Shown here in pieces: positions 1 to 11,332 of a DNA stretch of 64,000 nt. The notes beneath the pieces were generated by a model. The model saw only the letters and a program-made list of their open reading frames with translations, ran no database searches and was not told the DNA's origin. Made by a program: the position numbers and the translations under genes. The number at the start of each line of letters is the position of its first letter. The first letter of the stretch is position 1. Source of the stretch: Sweltsa coloradensis (taxonomy: Eukaryota > Arthropoda > Insecta > Plecoptera > Chloroperlidae); assembly GCA_024449915.1 (NCBI GenBank), contig JAMZAV010000097.1, positions 1,550,001 through 1,614,000 of the forward strand, written 5' to 3'.

Positions 1-405
1 CGTTTTTGGGTATAATCCAAGAAATATTTCTCATGAATAGAATATCGTACTTTTACGATTTTTTTCGATTTTTAATGCGATATTTTCGTGATATTTGGGC
101 CGATTCTGACCAAACGGGTGGGGCTACAACGTTCATATTTCATGGTGATGTAGTACCTTTTGAAAGAAAAAGTTGAAAAAGTTATTCAGAATCCATAGAA
201 ATAAAGGTTTTAATATAAGTTTTTTGAGGAATAGGCCTACAATAACAATTAACAAGTAACAATAGAAACTTGATAACAATCACCTAAAATGCGTTCAAAA
301 AGCACTTGCAAAGGAAAAGTGGTCCTACGCAAACTAAAAATATAGGCTACAAAAAAGCTCATCCATCAACGCGACTAAAAATAGCGTTCGCGAAGCGGCC
401 TATAG
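1..405 (+). mobile_element. Helentron-like non-autonomous element, subfamily A (left-truncated by window)
   Basis: The window opens inside a repeat seen again at 14714, 15322, 23795, 34680 and 48379. Diagnostic blocks are 'accaaacgggtggggct', 'gaaagaaaaagttgaaaaag' and, near the 3' end, 'gctcatccatcaacgcg' followed by an AGCGTT half-hairpin and a degenerate CCTATAG terminus. No coding capacity is visible. It is assigned to the family by these shared blocks and the 3' architecture. Confidence 0.7.
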
Positions 406-2700
406 TACACTACACTTCCATAGCAGAGTCAAATCTCTAAAACTAGAGCAGAGTTTTTTGTAAATGACTATAATGTATTATTTGTTAAATACTAATCAAG
501 GCTCATAGGCCTACCCATTCCGTTCAACACAGCCCAGAAACACATGCTGTTTCAAGAACGTCGGACTTCCGTAAGTTACAATTCCTAGAAGGAGATAACG
601 AAGGGGCCTGCGAACTTGAAATAGGATTCAAGCCCGACCAACAAGTAGGAGGCATAACTAATCATCTGTAGCCTACGTACAATAGTAGCAGAATTTGCAA
701 TTGTAATAAAATGCTGCAGTGCCAAATTTGAGTTGTTGATGACAAAATGTGGTTAATTGCTAAATAAACTCACTATAGGCCTAGTCCTAATCACATTTTG
801 ACGTTTATCTTATCCTCATCTTTAGTTTTTGTTAAAATTCTAGTAAACGTTTTGTGCCGAACGTCGATCTCAGTCTCACTACTTCTGGGCCTCAAAATCA
901 AAACTACGTTGCTGCCGTCGAACTAGGGGGCATAACTCGCTCAATACTATAATATGCTCGTATAGGTACACAAAGCGCGTGACTGGCAAGTGGCAATGCA
1001 ATGCAGATAATGCCCTACAACATGTTTGCATATTCTGGAGTCGAACTCGAACCCTCCTAATACCAAATACCATAAGACTGGTTCAACATCTTGTTTATTT
1101 TGTTTGATGCGAGGATTTGCCGTCCTCAAACCTCGTCAAGCCGACTTCTGACACTTTCAAGTTTTACTCACACGTCCCGGGCTCGACGCCCGGCACGTTC
1201 CACCACAAGGCATCAGCTGTCAAGAAAACCAAACAGCTGTTTCGAATCTCTTACCTTGCGCCGAGGCGAGGACAATCGCCGCAAGTACTTGAACTATAAA
1301 CAGCGACCAACGACTGTCTCGCACTGTAGGTCGGCGACGTAGCAACATGTTGACCGGTTACCGTGTTTGCATAGCGACACACACACACACACTCGCGCTC
1401 ACACTCGCTAGGTCCTCACACCACGAAGTACCACGTTCAACTAACTTGAAACCACCCATGCGGCTGCGAGCACCGCGCGCCAAACTGAACCCTCGTGCCA
1501 AGATAGACCTTGGTCGCGGGGCAGGATCTAGAAGAGGACGCGACGCGGTGACAATAAATCACCCCATCGCCGGACGGTGTCGTGTGTGTACACTCGCGGA
1601 CAAAAGTAATTAAAGTCATGTGGAGATTATAGTGGAAACAGTTGCAAAATCGTACGGTGCTTTGAAAAATGTTTCGAGTGAAATCACCTCGGGCGGCGGA
1701 AATTTCATAAATCATAGCGAGGATTTTTTAGTCACATTTTCAGTCTTTGTCGGCTGATGAAATGGATGATTAATGAAGGATACCTTGAAATGGAAGTATT
1801 TAAATATAAACCGGTGATTGTATTTGAATGTAGCCTCTGCTCCGATCCCATCCCTGGTCCAGAGGCTAGAGTTCTTCCCAGAGACCCGAACTGGAACCAC
1901 ATATTATCCTGTGCCTGAACTCTTTCATCCCCATCCCATCCAAAAATGTCCCCCCTCCCATGATAGTACCCAGATTTGGAAACATTATAGATCACGAGGA
2001 AAATTTTTAACAACTGCTTTTCTTTCCATTCCTATTTTCTTCTATTTGCCCGAAAAATTATATTTTTGAATTTCTTCAGAGCTTTTATAAGTTTGATTTC
2101 ATAGCAAATGATAAAATGCCTAGCACGGTGCCACGAACAGCAAACGGGTTCTGGGGGTTCTGACTGGAGGGAGGGATATACTTGTCGCTCCGATAGAGAC
2201 ACCCTGGCATAATAAAATAATATAACGAATTTGAGTGCAAACTGCAAATAATATAAAGAACCAAACGTCCTCTTATTTTACCAGGATATGAAATAGCCGA
2301 GCCGTTTCAGGGTTAATTATTAACCTAGAAATTTAAACAATTCGTTTTTGGCTTTTTGCAACTCAGCAGAGGTTTGTTCTGGGATGACGGGGGTGGGCAT
2401 GCACTAACCAAAAAAGAAGTTGGTGGGTTGAACCCTAGGTTGAACCCCGACACAAAGTAAGTCTCCTTCCTGGTACAATGGGGTGTTTGGGTGGACACCC
2501 TCACCTAGTGCGAGTCTGGGGACAATAGCCCCAGATTTTTTTAATTCTTAACCATACAAATGGTGGCATTTTAGCGTTCATTCGTCGACAATTTATAAAA
2601 TTGTGAAGATCCACATATTGCCACTACAAACTATTTCCACCAAAAGTTTCAGAACTTCCCTAACAAAGCCGAACTTTTAAGACAGCTGAATATAAGGTCC
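406..2700. other. No gene recognised; GC-rich patch at about 1150-1580
   Basis: Mostly AT-rich sequence with TAGGCCTA motifs. Between about 1150 and 1580 the sequence becomes CpG-rich and carries an (AC)n run near 1379-1392. On the minus strand a strong splice-donor-like AAG|GTAAGAG lies at about 1250, downstream of a TATA-like TTTATAG, so an untranslated first exon or promoter is possible. No ORF here has recognisable domains. Confidence 0.3.
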
Positions 2701-2711
2701 TGGGGCATCAA

Positions 2712-2760
2712 TTTTAAATAATATTCAGAAATTACTAAATTCTTCCCGACCGGGGTTTGA
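2712..2760 (-). repeat. SINE 3' tail fragment
   Basis: Reads on the minus strand as a tRNA-derived SINE tail: a B-box-like 'accccggtcggg' followed by 'aatttagtaatttctg' and an ATATTATT-rich end. The same tail follows the tRNA-like heads at 34183 and 47328. Short and diverged. Confidence 0.4.
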
Positions 2761-2904
2761 GTGTTCCTCGAAGATGAAATTGAGAAATTTTTAAGTAATT
2801 TACAATTTCAATCAGTTTTAATTGAAAATTTGTCACCTCGCACCTCGCAGCAGCAAATAACCTATTTTGAGTAGTGTTTTTAAAGAACTTACTTACTGTT
2901 TACA

Positions 2905-3283
2905 TAAAATTCGTCCGTTTACAGTTGACGAATTTGGAAATCCTCAAAGGGACAAAAGCACAGATTTGTGCACACCTCATGGACAAGATCATCTTCCTCC
3001 GGTTCACCGGGAAATAGTCTCGGTGATCCCCAGTGATTGACATATCTATATTAGAATGACTAGCAAACCCGTCGCCAAATCACTTAGTTGGTTTCCATTA
3101 TGCGCTTCATGGTTTGCCAAAGAGGCGCACAATGAAACTTCAGCCGGGCACATTGACGACGGTCAGCGAAGACTGAATTTTAAATTACAACCCTCGTAAT
3201 TGGTTATAACAAGTGGCTTACATGTTCCCGCTGTGTCGGCGAAAAAGCCGAAATTCGTCAATGTAAACGGACGAACTATAAAT
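2905..3283 (+). mobile_element. MITE, family E, copy 1
   Basis: About 380 bp bounded by inverted ends: 'ttcgtccgtttacagttgac' at the left and the complement ending 'gtaaacggacgaa' at the right. A second copy in opposite orientation lies at 36094-36472 and shares internal blocks such as 'acaagtggcttacatgttcc'. Two copies with shared ends support a real DNA-transposon-derived MITE. The superfamily is unresolved because the target duplication is unclear (TA-rich flanks). Confidence 0.7.
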
Positions 3284-4239
3284 GATCATTATATATTGGT
3301 ACATAATTCAACCATACTTTTGTTTGCTATTGAGGGGGGGGGGACTATAAGTCAATTGCGGCTTGTCCCCCCCCCTTGGTTTTGCAGGGGGGCAAGTACA
3401 ACTCTGCCCCCACCCCCCGCTCCAGCGCCACTACAGTTGACACCTCTTTGCACGAGTGGTCTATGGTGTGGACCGACAGTGGACACCTCTTGAAGACACG
3501 ACCTTCGAGCGGCGCAGGATCTAGTTGTATAAACATCGCGACAGTAAACCACACACACACCCAGTCTGACTCTGTGAAGACGTGATATCGAGGTGTATGG
3601 AATTTTATTACTAATCCGTGTCACTCATAAACGTGACATGGGAATCTAATGTCATTCGGAGTCGTTTATAGATTCGGAGGCAAAACGTTTATTATATGCC
3701 TGCCAGGTTTGGGTTTGGAGGTTAGGTGTGGGATTGGAGCTAACCGTTTAAAATTACACCCAACGCCTTTGGTCATTGCTTTGTTTCTATTCTTTCTACT
3801 AAACCCTAAAGTCATTGCTAGATGAGGGGTGGGTAGGGCCATGTTTCATTCTGCATTGAACAATGTTTGCGATGAATATAGTGTATAATGTAGAAAAGGG
3901 AATGGAAAAGCTAACACAACATAATATTATTCTTTCAGTGACACGTGGACTGTTACTTACTGCTGTCCCTCCCTTTAGTCCAACCCCATAAATAATACAC
4001 TTTCAGAAATAAACACAGTTTAAAATTAAACCGTCTACACTATGAATAAGATAACACTGACACCATTTGTCATGCAGGCGTCGGGCGACATAATGAGACG
4101 AGACGTCATTCGAATAACACTTGACAAGTTCTGCCACCCATTAGAAGTTAACACCTCCGTACCTAAAGGCATCAAGTCCTGCAGTGCATGCATTATAGAG
4201 ATTAGTGTGCCAAATGAGGCAAGGGACAATCAATTACAT
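3284..4239. other. Unannotated stretch with G and C runs
   Basis: Contains G and C homopolymer runs near 3334-3420, a direct repeat of 'gacacctctt' near 3440 and 3480, and otherwise AT-rich DNA. The runs resemble degenerate transposon ends, but I could not pair termini. No gene seen. Confidence 0.3.
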
Positions 4240-4300
4240 ATTATGCGAGAGTCAAACCCATGTCCCTTACAGTGCTCCAATATATTTTTGCTAAGGGCGA
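4240..4300 (-). repeat. tRNA-like SINE fragment
   Basis: On the minus strand 'ggagcactgt' is followed about 10 nt later by 'gggtttgactctcg', resembling the D-arm and B-box region of a tRNA-derived head. The cloverleaf is not complete, so this is a remnant and not a tRNA gene. Confidence 0.35.
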
Positions 4301-5622
4301 TTGATAAATGAAGTGATGATTGACAACTTGCATGCGCTTTGTCGAGACAAGTACCAATAGTATTTTGTATTACTAATTCCTGAAACGTCACAAATTTTTG
4401 TTGGAAGAATGTCAGAATATCTTGTCAATGTACCTACCTACTCGTATTTTATTTTCGTTGTTAAAACAAAAGGTGGCACTGCATTAATTAGGCAAACACT
4501 CTAGGTGTGAGTGTTTCAGAAGAAGGAAAGAGTCCACCGACCTTAAAATATAAATAATCTCGACTTCCAGTTCCAGCCTCGGATTTATGACCTGATCCCG
4601 GTGCTGTGTAAACAGTGGGAGGATAAATCACCCAGTATGACATGCCCTTGAGATCATCAGGTTGCGATAGTGGGGGGCTGGGCCCCGGGCGGCCAAGTCC
4701 AGTGGTGTGATTTCAATTACCGGAAGCATGTATCCTCTCCTCCATCCGGGGGCCGACCACCCACTCACAACCAGACATAGACACTCACAAGTCGCAGCCA
4801 TTTACTGCATGAAAAACAGCAAAGATAACCGATGGCGACAGCCAATTGCCAAAACACTTTATGTGGCAGAATAACGAAGAGGCAACAATTCCCATGACAT
4901 GACACGGTTGACACCCCATATTTGAAGCTCAAAAAGGTAATTATAAAAAGTGTTTTGTCACATTGTGTCTCGTTCTTGACAAGTCGTGGGCTCAGAAAGT
5001 TGCAAAAAAAAATATGCCAAATGAATTGAATTATAATCATTGTAATTTGGTTATGAGTGACTTATGAACCTGTGTTTCAAGCGGGAGGAAGATCTGTATG
5101 TAAGTTCGTAAGTGTTATGACTGTTTGTGTGTTGAAATACGTGACTAATTGTTTGTTACAAGGGATGGAGGGATGATATCTTGAAAGTCATATAGCTAAA
5201 AATATCACAGTTTTAAACATTGATTTCGCGTATGGAGAAAGGAGGATTACGCCATGGTTTGGCATTAGAAATTTAGATGCACGGATTGAAGAATTTGCGT
5301 CGTGGATGCATGCGAGTTCGAGTATGACTATGAGCATTGAGCAACCATTATGACACCTGTTTGAACAAAAGTTAGCACTTTACATGATAATCATAGTCAT
5401 CAAGACGTCATTGAGAAGGCGTATCAAAATGAATACCGACGACAAGGAGCCCTTTGTACATCAACTAGAGTGGTTCAATGTGGGCGGCATGACTGTCAAG
5501 TACATATAACAACAAAGTGAAACATATAGACCCTACCTTGTTATGAGATGAGGCCATGCACGGTATTTGCTCCAGCACGTTCCAATAGAGACAAAGCAAT
5601 AAGCGACGCCAAACAAGGTTGA
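4301..5622. other. No gene recognised
   Basis: No recognisable coding exon, transposon terminus or RNA gene. Short ORFs on both strands lack domains and splice context. A GC-rich patch lies near 4660-4700. Confidence 0.3.
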
Positions 5623-5639
5623 CAGTACATCGGTGTCTT

Positions 5640-6180
5640 CCCACAGTGCCGCTTCCCGTAAGGCCATCAACCTTTTTTTTCCCCCTATGCCATCATTTCT
5701 ACCTGTCGATAAAGACCATGTTACAGGAAGCGTTGATGGCCTTAGGGTAATTGATTTATTCCCGTTAGGCCAACAGCGTATATGTATCGTTTACGGAAGG
5801 AGCGGGGTGTTGTTGGTCTTGGGGTAATTGATTTATTCCCGTTAGGCCAACAGCGTATATGCACCCGCTCCTTACCGTAAACGATGCATATACGCTGTTG
5901 CCTAACGGGAATAAATCAATTACCCCAAAGCCAACAAACACCCCATTCCTTACCGTAAACGATGTATATACGCTGTTGGCCTAACGGGAATAAATCAATT
6001 ACCCTAACGCCAACAAACCTTCTTTGTATTTTCGATAATGAAATGCAGGGTGTTGGCCTAAGGGGAATAAATCAATTCCCCTTAGGCCAACAAGTGTAAC
6101 ATGGTCTTTATCGACAGGTAGTAATGATGGCATAGGGGGAAAAAAAAGGTTGATGGCCTTACGGGAAGCGGCACTGTGGG
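5640..6180. mobile_element. Nested palindromic MITE
   Basis: 541 bp. The outer arms run inward from CCCACAGTGCCGCTTCCCG at the left and its complement at the right, for about 90 bp each. Between them, a module with 'gggaataaatcaatt', 'ggccaaca' and 'cgtatatg' is repeated at least four times in both orientations, so the whole element folds back at several scales. The flanks carry a 9-bp direct repeat CAGTACATC at 5623-5631 and 6188-6196, a possible target duplication if the ends lie slightly outside the perfect arms. No coding sequence. Confidence 0.75.
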
Positions 6181-6196
6181 ACGGCTCCAGTACATC

Positions 6197-7793
6197 TATC
6201 TAGTTTTTGTCGACTGTCGAGGTGGCGGGTGTGTGGATGGGTGGGTGGGGCTAGAAGTAAAACACAATACACATTACAAACAATAAAATATCAACAAAAG
6301 AACACACTTACAGGTTGGAGTTCGAAGTGCAATAAAAATAAGTTTGGTGACGTAAGTTGAGACGAGTAGTTTGTTCATTTGACAAATATATCATAGTATA
6401 TGCGTTAGACAAGTTGGACTATCTTCCTAGACAGACAGAAATACAATCAAGACGGGAACTGGAATTGGAACGGGTAGGTACTGGAAAATGAAGATGAAAA
6501 TCTGGAGACGTCCGCACATCAAATTCTAACTCGCAACCTTCCCGTGGTTTGGCCCGTGATTAGGGGAGTTCTTCTCCCTGAAACTAATGGCGAGCTCTGG
6601 GTCGTCGTCGGGGAAACCCCTTCCCTTTGACAACCTCCCCGACGGCGACGACAATGACAACATGGACGGATGATGACACAAGACAGAGACGACCCCGACG
6701 TGGGGAACCCCTGCCCTCCCCATACGCTTGTGGCTGGTTCTGACCAGCAGTCCCTCCCTTCGTCTCGATTAGCCAAGTTGCATAAATATGAGACGTTAAA
6801 CAATATCCAATCAAAAAATCCGCCGCCAGCGATAAATAGAAAAAATACGACGAAAGTGTGAACTGAACGCAAGAAAGTTGAATGGAAAGAGAAAGAAATG
6901 AACAAAATGAACAACAGAACCCGCACAGTGGTTGATGTTGATGGTTGGACTTTCAATAATAACCTGGACCGTGGTGAAACAAACAAAATAATCCAGAAAG
7001 AATAAGTATGTCGCCTCGGTTCCGGGTAGAGGTTGGGTTGGGTTTAAAATAACTGGATACACTAATCATAACCAGTGATTCATGAGATGGTAATTTTCAA
7101 TGTGCAATATATTTGGGTAAGACTGATTGCGCAATGACAAACACCATAAAAATATACCTAGAAGTATCTAATAATATAATAGAGTGCCAAGTTATACAAT
7201 GGTTATGGGATGGGATTATGTTGTTCAATTGACAGCCTGTAAATACGCCTAACGCCAATGTGAGGCAACTCTGGTTTGGTTGGATAAAATTTTAAAATTT
7301 ACTAACATTCAATTGACAGCTAAGAAGTATCTACCAGTAAATAGAATAATGGGATAGGAGGATGCATTGCAATAATAAATAGCTCGTCGTAATGTTATGT
7401 AAACAGAAGCAAACGGCAGCAAGGGCGTTGTACCGAGTCACACTTGGCAACGTCGCAAAGGTCATGCCGCAGGTCAACGCTCATTTATTACCAACTATGA
7501 GGCAATAAATCATCATCAAACGCACACGTCGTGTGGTCCAGAGAAATAAATACACAGACAGTCTCCTTCAAATAAGAATTTCGCAGTCTGATAACATGCT
7601 AAGTAAAAAGCTTTCAAATTTCTATAACGTCTTATAAAAATGAGAGCCTATCAGACTTGAGGTCAAGCCGGAACCGCCAAAAAATCTTTAAGTACACAAT
7701 CTGTGTCAATGTCATAACACAATGAGTAATTATTATGAAGCACATGATACTCTGACACTAAATGGCGCTATTTCAATGAGGTCATTCTTAAAA
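6197..7793. other. No gene recognised; one dispersed repeat
   Basis: AT-rich with no convincing exon. The 155-codon minus-strand ORF at 6519-6986 shows no domain and overlaps a dispersed repeat listed separately. Confidence 0.3.
6745..6820 (-). repeat. Dispersed repeat F
   Basis: On the minus strand this reads 'gattggatattgtttaacg', 'tctcatatttatgcaactt' and 'ggctaatcgagacgaaggg'. A near-identical block is on the plus strand at 48984-49050, and a shorter one near 39229. It is probably the conserved end of a retroposon; the family is unknown. Confidence 0.6.
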
Positions 7794-8540
7794 TTAGGAA
7801 GCTTCGCAAACGCTTTTTCAGACGCATTGTTAGATAAGCGTAATTTTTAAAAAAAAATGTGATTTTCATTAGAAATTATTTTTCGATTGCGCTCAAATTT
7901 CACACCAATAAATTAATTCATAAAATTAAGGTTCTGTAAAAACATCATTGCAATCGGATAAAGCATGTAGGATTGTAGGTGTTATAAGTCGAATAAATGT
8001 AAAAAAAAAAAAATAGGTACGTAAAATTGCGATTTTCATGAGAAATAATTTTTCGATTGCATTCAAATTTCATACGATTATATTAATTCATAAAATTAAG
8101 GTTCTGTGAAAAAATCATAACAATCGGATAAAACATGTAGGTGTTGTAAGTCGAAGAAATTTAAAAAATCGAAAAACATTGTAAAATTGCGATTTTTATG
8201 AGAAATAATTTTACGATTACGCTCAAATTTCACACGAATATATAAATTAAGGTTCTGTAAAAAATTCATTACGATCGGATAAAGCATGTAGGGGTAGGTG
8301 TTATAAGTCGAAGAAATTTAAAAAATCGAAAAACATAGTAAAATTGCGATTTTTATGAGAAATAGTTTTTCGATTGCGCTCAAAAACGTGGCACTTCTAA
8401 GTTCAGAGATTTCGAAGGTCTCCAAAAATCTCATCGCAATTGGAGTATCGGTTTAGCCGGAATCGTGTTAACAGACAAACAAAAATACAAACAAAAAGAA
8501 AGAATGAAGAAAAAAACATTCCGGATTTTTTTCTTGTCGC
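7794..8540 (-). mobile_element. Helentron-like element, subfamily B, 5'-truncated
   Basis: In minus orientation it ends with a hairpin (AAACGC/GCGTTT) and an AGGAAGCTTCGC-side terminus, as in the copy at 25733-26358. The interior holds about four tandem units of 120-150 bp, each with 'cgattgcgctcaaatt', 'aaggttctgt' and 'gataaagcatgtagg'. The expected TTGGATGAGCG start is missing, so the 5' part is lost. Confidence 0.7.
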
Positions 8541-8827
8541 TCTCAAGACTTTTGACAGACGCATCTCAGATAAAGCAGGCCAGTCTAAAACAAGGGGTTG
8601 CGAATTCGATCCCCGATACCAGCAATCATGACTCACGAATTGTTCGTGATCGATATAATATACGGAAACACTGGCACTTTCAGAGGGACAAATCCCACAT
8701 CTATAGTTACTTGTTTAACGAAAATGTACAATAATTATTAAAACAATGAATATAAGGTTTTTAAGCATAAGCCCGCTTTGAGGACATTATTAGTCAATGA
8801 TAACAGTTGTAATAAAAGTTTTCCCCT

Positions 8828-8899
8828 TCCTCGACTGGGGATCGAACCCAGAACCTCTGGCTTAACGCGCCATAGCTCTACCAATTGAGCTACTGAGAC
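8828..8899 (-). repeat. tRNA-Asn-like SINE head
   Basis: A 72-nt cloverleaf-like segment with GCTC/GAGC D stem, a loop GCGTTAA giving anticodon GTT, CTGGG/CCCAG T stem and a B box GGTTCGATCC. The acceptor stem GTCTCAG/TCGAGGA pairs imperfectly and position 33 is C instead of T, so a functional tRNA-Asn is unlikely. The matching inverted copy and shared tail mark it as a SINE head. Confidence 0.6.
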
Positions 8900-8918
8900 T
8901 TGAGCTATGGCGCGTTAA

Positions 8919-9553
8919 GGCCATTCCAGACGCTAAAATTGACTTCATTGAAGAGTTGCTTTTTGTAACTAATTATTGAAATAACATGTATTAGGCTATG
9001 AAAAAAAATGAAAAAAAAATATTGTCCCTATTTTCGGGGCGTACCGGCTGTTTAATTTGCATATTGCGCCTAATTGCCCTATCAAGTCCAATTTCAAAAC
9101 GGCTTTTCAGATTATCTTCATTTTTTTTTTTATTAATTTCGTCATCTCTTTGTTCATATGGTGAACAAATTTCGTAAGGTTTTGCGAAAGGGATTACAAG
9201 TTTGAAATTTTTTTATTTGCCCCATAAAATTTGCCCCAATACTCAACTCAATGAGTTAAATAAAAAAATTCATAACTTGTAATCCCTTCCGCAAAACCTT
9301 ACGAAACTTGTTCACTATATGAACAAAGAGATGACGAAGTTAATAAAAAAAATGAAGATAATCTGAAAAGCCGTTTTGAAATTGGACTTGATAGCGCAAT
9401 AAGGCGCAATATGCAAATTAAACAACCCGTACGCCCCAAAAATAGCGTCAATATTTTTTATTTTTATTTTTCATAGTCTAATACATGTTATTTCAATAAT
9501 AAGTTACAAACAGCAACTCTTTAATGAAGTCAATTTTAGCGTCTGGACTGGCC
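8919..9553. mobile_element. Long palindromic MITE with TTAA target duplication
   Basis: 635 bp, flanked by TTAA at 8915-8918 and 9554-9557. The terminal inverted repeats begin GGCCATTCCAGACGC (left) and GGCCAGTCCAGACGC (right, complement). The arms continue with a few mismatches for about 300 bp each around a centre near 9236. TTAA duplications are typical of piggyBac-type elements, although the terminus is not the usual CCC...; this assignment is inference. No ORF of note. Confidence 0.85.
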
Positions 9554-9624
9554 TTAAGCTAGAGGATCTGGGTTCGATCCCCAGTCGAGGCATACTTTTA
9601 TTACAACTGCTATCATTGACTAAC

Positions 9625-10196
9625 ATAAATGAGTTTATAGTAAATTTATAGGCATAAAATATATGTAATTTATTGGTAAACAATGAAAATTATTAAAAGC
9701 ATATTTCGATGGTCTACTGATGTAGGCTTACTTACAGAACGGATATCTACAACAGAACTATTCCTTTCACGACTAACTTCTCTAAATTGCGATAACTATA
9801 CTACCAAAGATTTAAAGTAATACAAATTCGATTTCAACCTGAGATACCGAAAGGTGTGCAGATGCCGACGAATGCCAGACCAACGATGACGTACTGACAA
9901 GCAAATACGTTCGTTGCAGTGTGACAAAAGAGGGGTGCTACAGCAGGTACCAGACTATAATGAGTTTATTATACAGCGATTCCAGATTCATATTACAGAC
10001 ACGAACTATACTAAGAAAATGCTTCAATGTACTGAGAAATATCTACAACAGAACTATTCCTTTCGCGACTAACTTATAACTATTACCTACCAAAGATTAC
10101 TTTTCGTATGATTCGTATGACCGTAGATTCGTTTGAGTGGGATCGTCTAATAAATCAGTTTTTTTCTTTTCGTTTTTCTTTTTAATGTTTTTATTT
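9625..10196. other. No gene recognised
   Basis: AT-rich sequence with two partial direct repeats around 9735-9790 and 10025-10085 ('ctacaacagaactattcct'). No exon, RNA or transposon terminus recognised. Confidence 0.3.
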
Positions 10197-10700
10197 TCTT
10201 TCTTTCTTTCTTTCTTTCTTTCTTTTTCTGACTTTTTCAGGGGGTGGCTAACCACCAGATATTCTAGGGCACACAGAGTTTATTAACACCGGCTTGCCGG
10301 GCCTGTCATGTTCTTTTCTCCTTCAATTTCTTCGTCTTCAATTTCATCTTTTCCGCCAATATCGTCTTCTTCTTTCTTGCTTCTTACCACCAGTTCACGC
10401 CATTTCCTTCTGTCCTCCCATAGTCTTTCTGCTTCTACTTCTTCCCAACACTCATCTCTCTCTTCAACATCATTCATTATCTGGTCGTCCCACTTGTCTC
10501 TTGGTCTACCAGGTCTTCTTATGTTCATATTTCCACTTTCAAATTCTGCTCTTGGTATTCTCTTTATATCCATTCTTCTCATATGTCCATACCATCTCAA
10601 TCTTTCTCTTCCTAATTTGAACAAAAGCTTGTCAACACCAACACTCTTCCTAATTTCTTCACTCCTGATTTTTTTAAGCTTGGATATACCAGCTATACTG
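10197..10700 (-). pseudogene. 3' end of a non-LTR retrotransposon
   Basis: The minus-strand ORF ending at 10283 contains the C-terminal region typical of endonuclease/reverse-transcriptase ORFs: RLRWYGHMRRMD, then RRPGRPRDKW, then WEEVEAERLWEDRRKW. After the stop it has AATAAA-like sequence and a (GAAA)n tail at about 10197-10225. The catalytic reverse-transcriptase domain is absent, so this is a 5'-truncated dead copy. A (TAA)n tract abuts its 5' side. The poly-tyrosine in the conceptual ORF upstream is only that microsatellite. Confidence 0.8.
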
Positions 10701-10711
10701 GAATATATTAT

Positions 10712-10712
<1 letters not shown>

Positions 10713-10764
<52 letters not shown>
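10713..10764. repeat. (TAA)n microsatellite
   Basis: About 17 perfect TAA units directly upstream (minus strand sense) of the LINE fragment. Confidence 0.95.
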
Positions 10765-10961
10765 TAATATATAATATTATGGAAAATGTCAAATACTTCA
10801 TTTTCATGTGATAATATGTCTTTAAATTGTCAAAGTTCACAAAAATCTAGTAAGTATCCATATCGGTTAAAAATGTGCTCAGTGCTTTTGACTGTTGCAA
10901 GGTAGTACGTGATTCTTTGCAAATGTCTCGTATTTATAGATATTAACAACAGAAGATATTC

Positions 10962-10962
<1 letters not shown>

Positions 10963-11022
<60 letters not shown>
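10963..11022. repeat. (CAA)n microsatellite
   Basis: About 20 perfect CAA units. Conceptual translation gives poly-glutamine or poly-leucine, but the flanks show no coding context. Confidence 0.95.
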
Positions 11023-11205
11023 CCTATGGATTGTTCCTACAATGTAGATGCCACCGCCTTGGAAGTAATAGTTGCCTTGCGATTGAAACAGCCGCAAGGA
11101 AAAACAATACAGTCTATACAATACACCCACAAGGGTCCTGGGCATTTCATTTCAATCTAAGTCAAAGTGCAATGGTCAAACTAATTTTCCACCAGAGCGC
11201 AGAAC

Positions 11206-11332
11206 GATCGAGGTTTGGTCACAGTTGTTTGGACGTTGATAAAATTCTAACAACATCCATACGGCGGTGCGTATTGTTGATAGTGTGAAACCCGCTGGAA
11301 CAACAATGTATCCCTGTGACCAAACCCCGATC
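11206..11332. repeat. Short inverted repeat (hairpin)
   Basis: The arms GATCGAGGTTTGGTCACAG and the complement of CTGTGACCAAACCCCGATC differ at one position and are separated by about 90 nt. Probably the remnant of a MITE. Confidence 0.6.

Larger units (their letters stand above)
8787..9624. repeat. Head-to-head inverted SINE pair split by a TTAA element
   Basis: An inverted pair of the same tRNA-derived SINE. The left copy reads on the minus strand and keeps a complete tRNA-like head. The right copy reads on the plus strand and is interrupted after 'tgagctatggcgcg' by a 635-bp palindrome. Outer tails match: 'cttttattacaactg' plus 'atcattgacta' at the right, and their complements at the left. 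Removing the insert rejoins the right copy at a single TTAA. Confidence 0.75.

Noticed and set aside
6519..6986. 155-codon minus-strand ORF
   Set aside because: Low-complexity hydrophobic text with no domain; it overlaps dispersed repeat F.
8828..8899. Functional tRNA-Asn gene
   Set aside because: Acceptor stem mismatches, C at position 33 and a matching inverted copy with a SINE tail indicate a SINE head.
10720..10840. Poly-tyrosine N-terminus of the minus-strand ORF ending at 10283
   Set aside because: It is the (TAA)n microsatellite; only the downstream part belongs to a LINE.
10909..11160. Poly-glutamine ORF
   Set aside because: It is a (CAA)n microsatellite read in one frame; the flanks have no coding character or splice sites.
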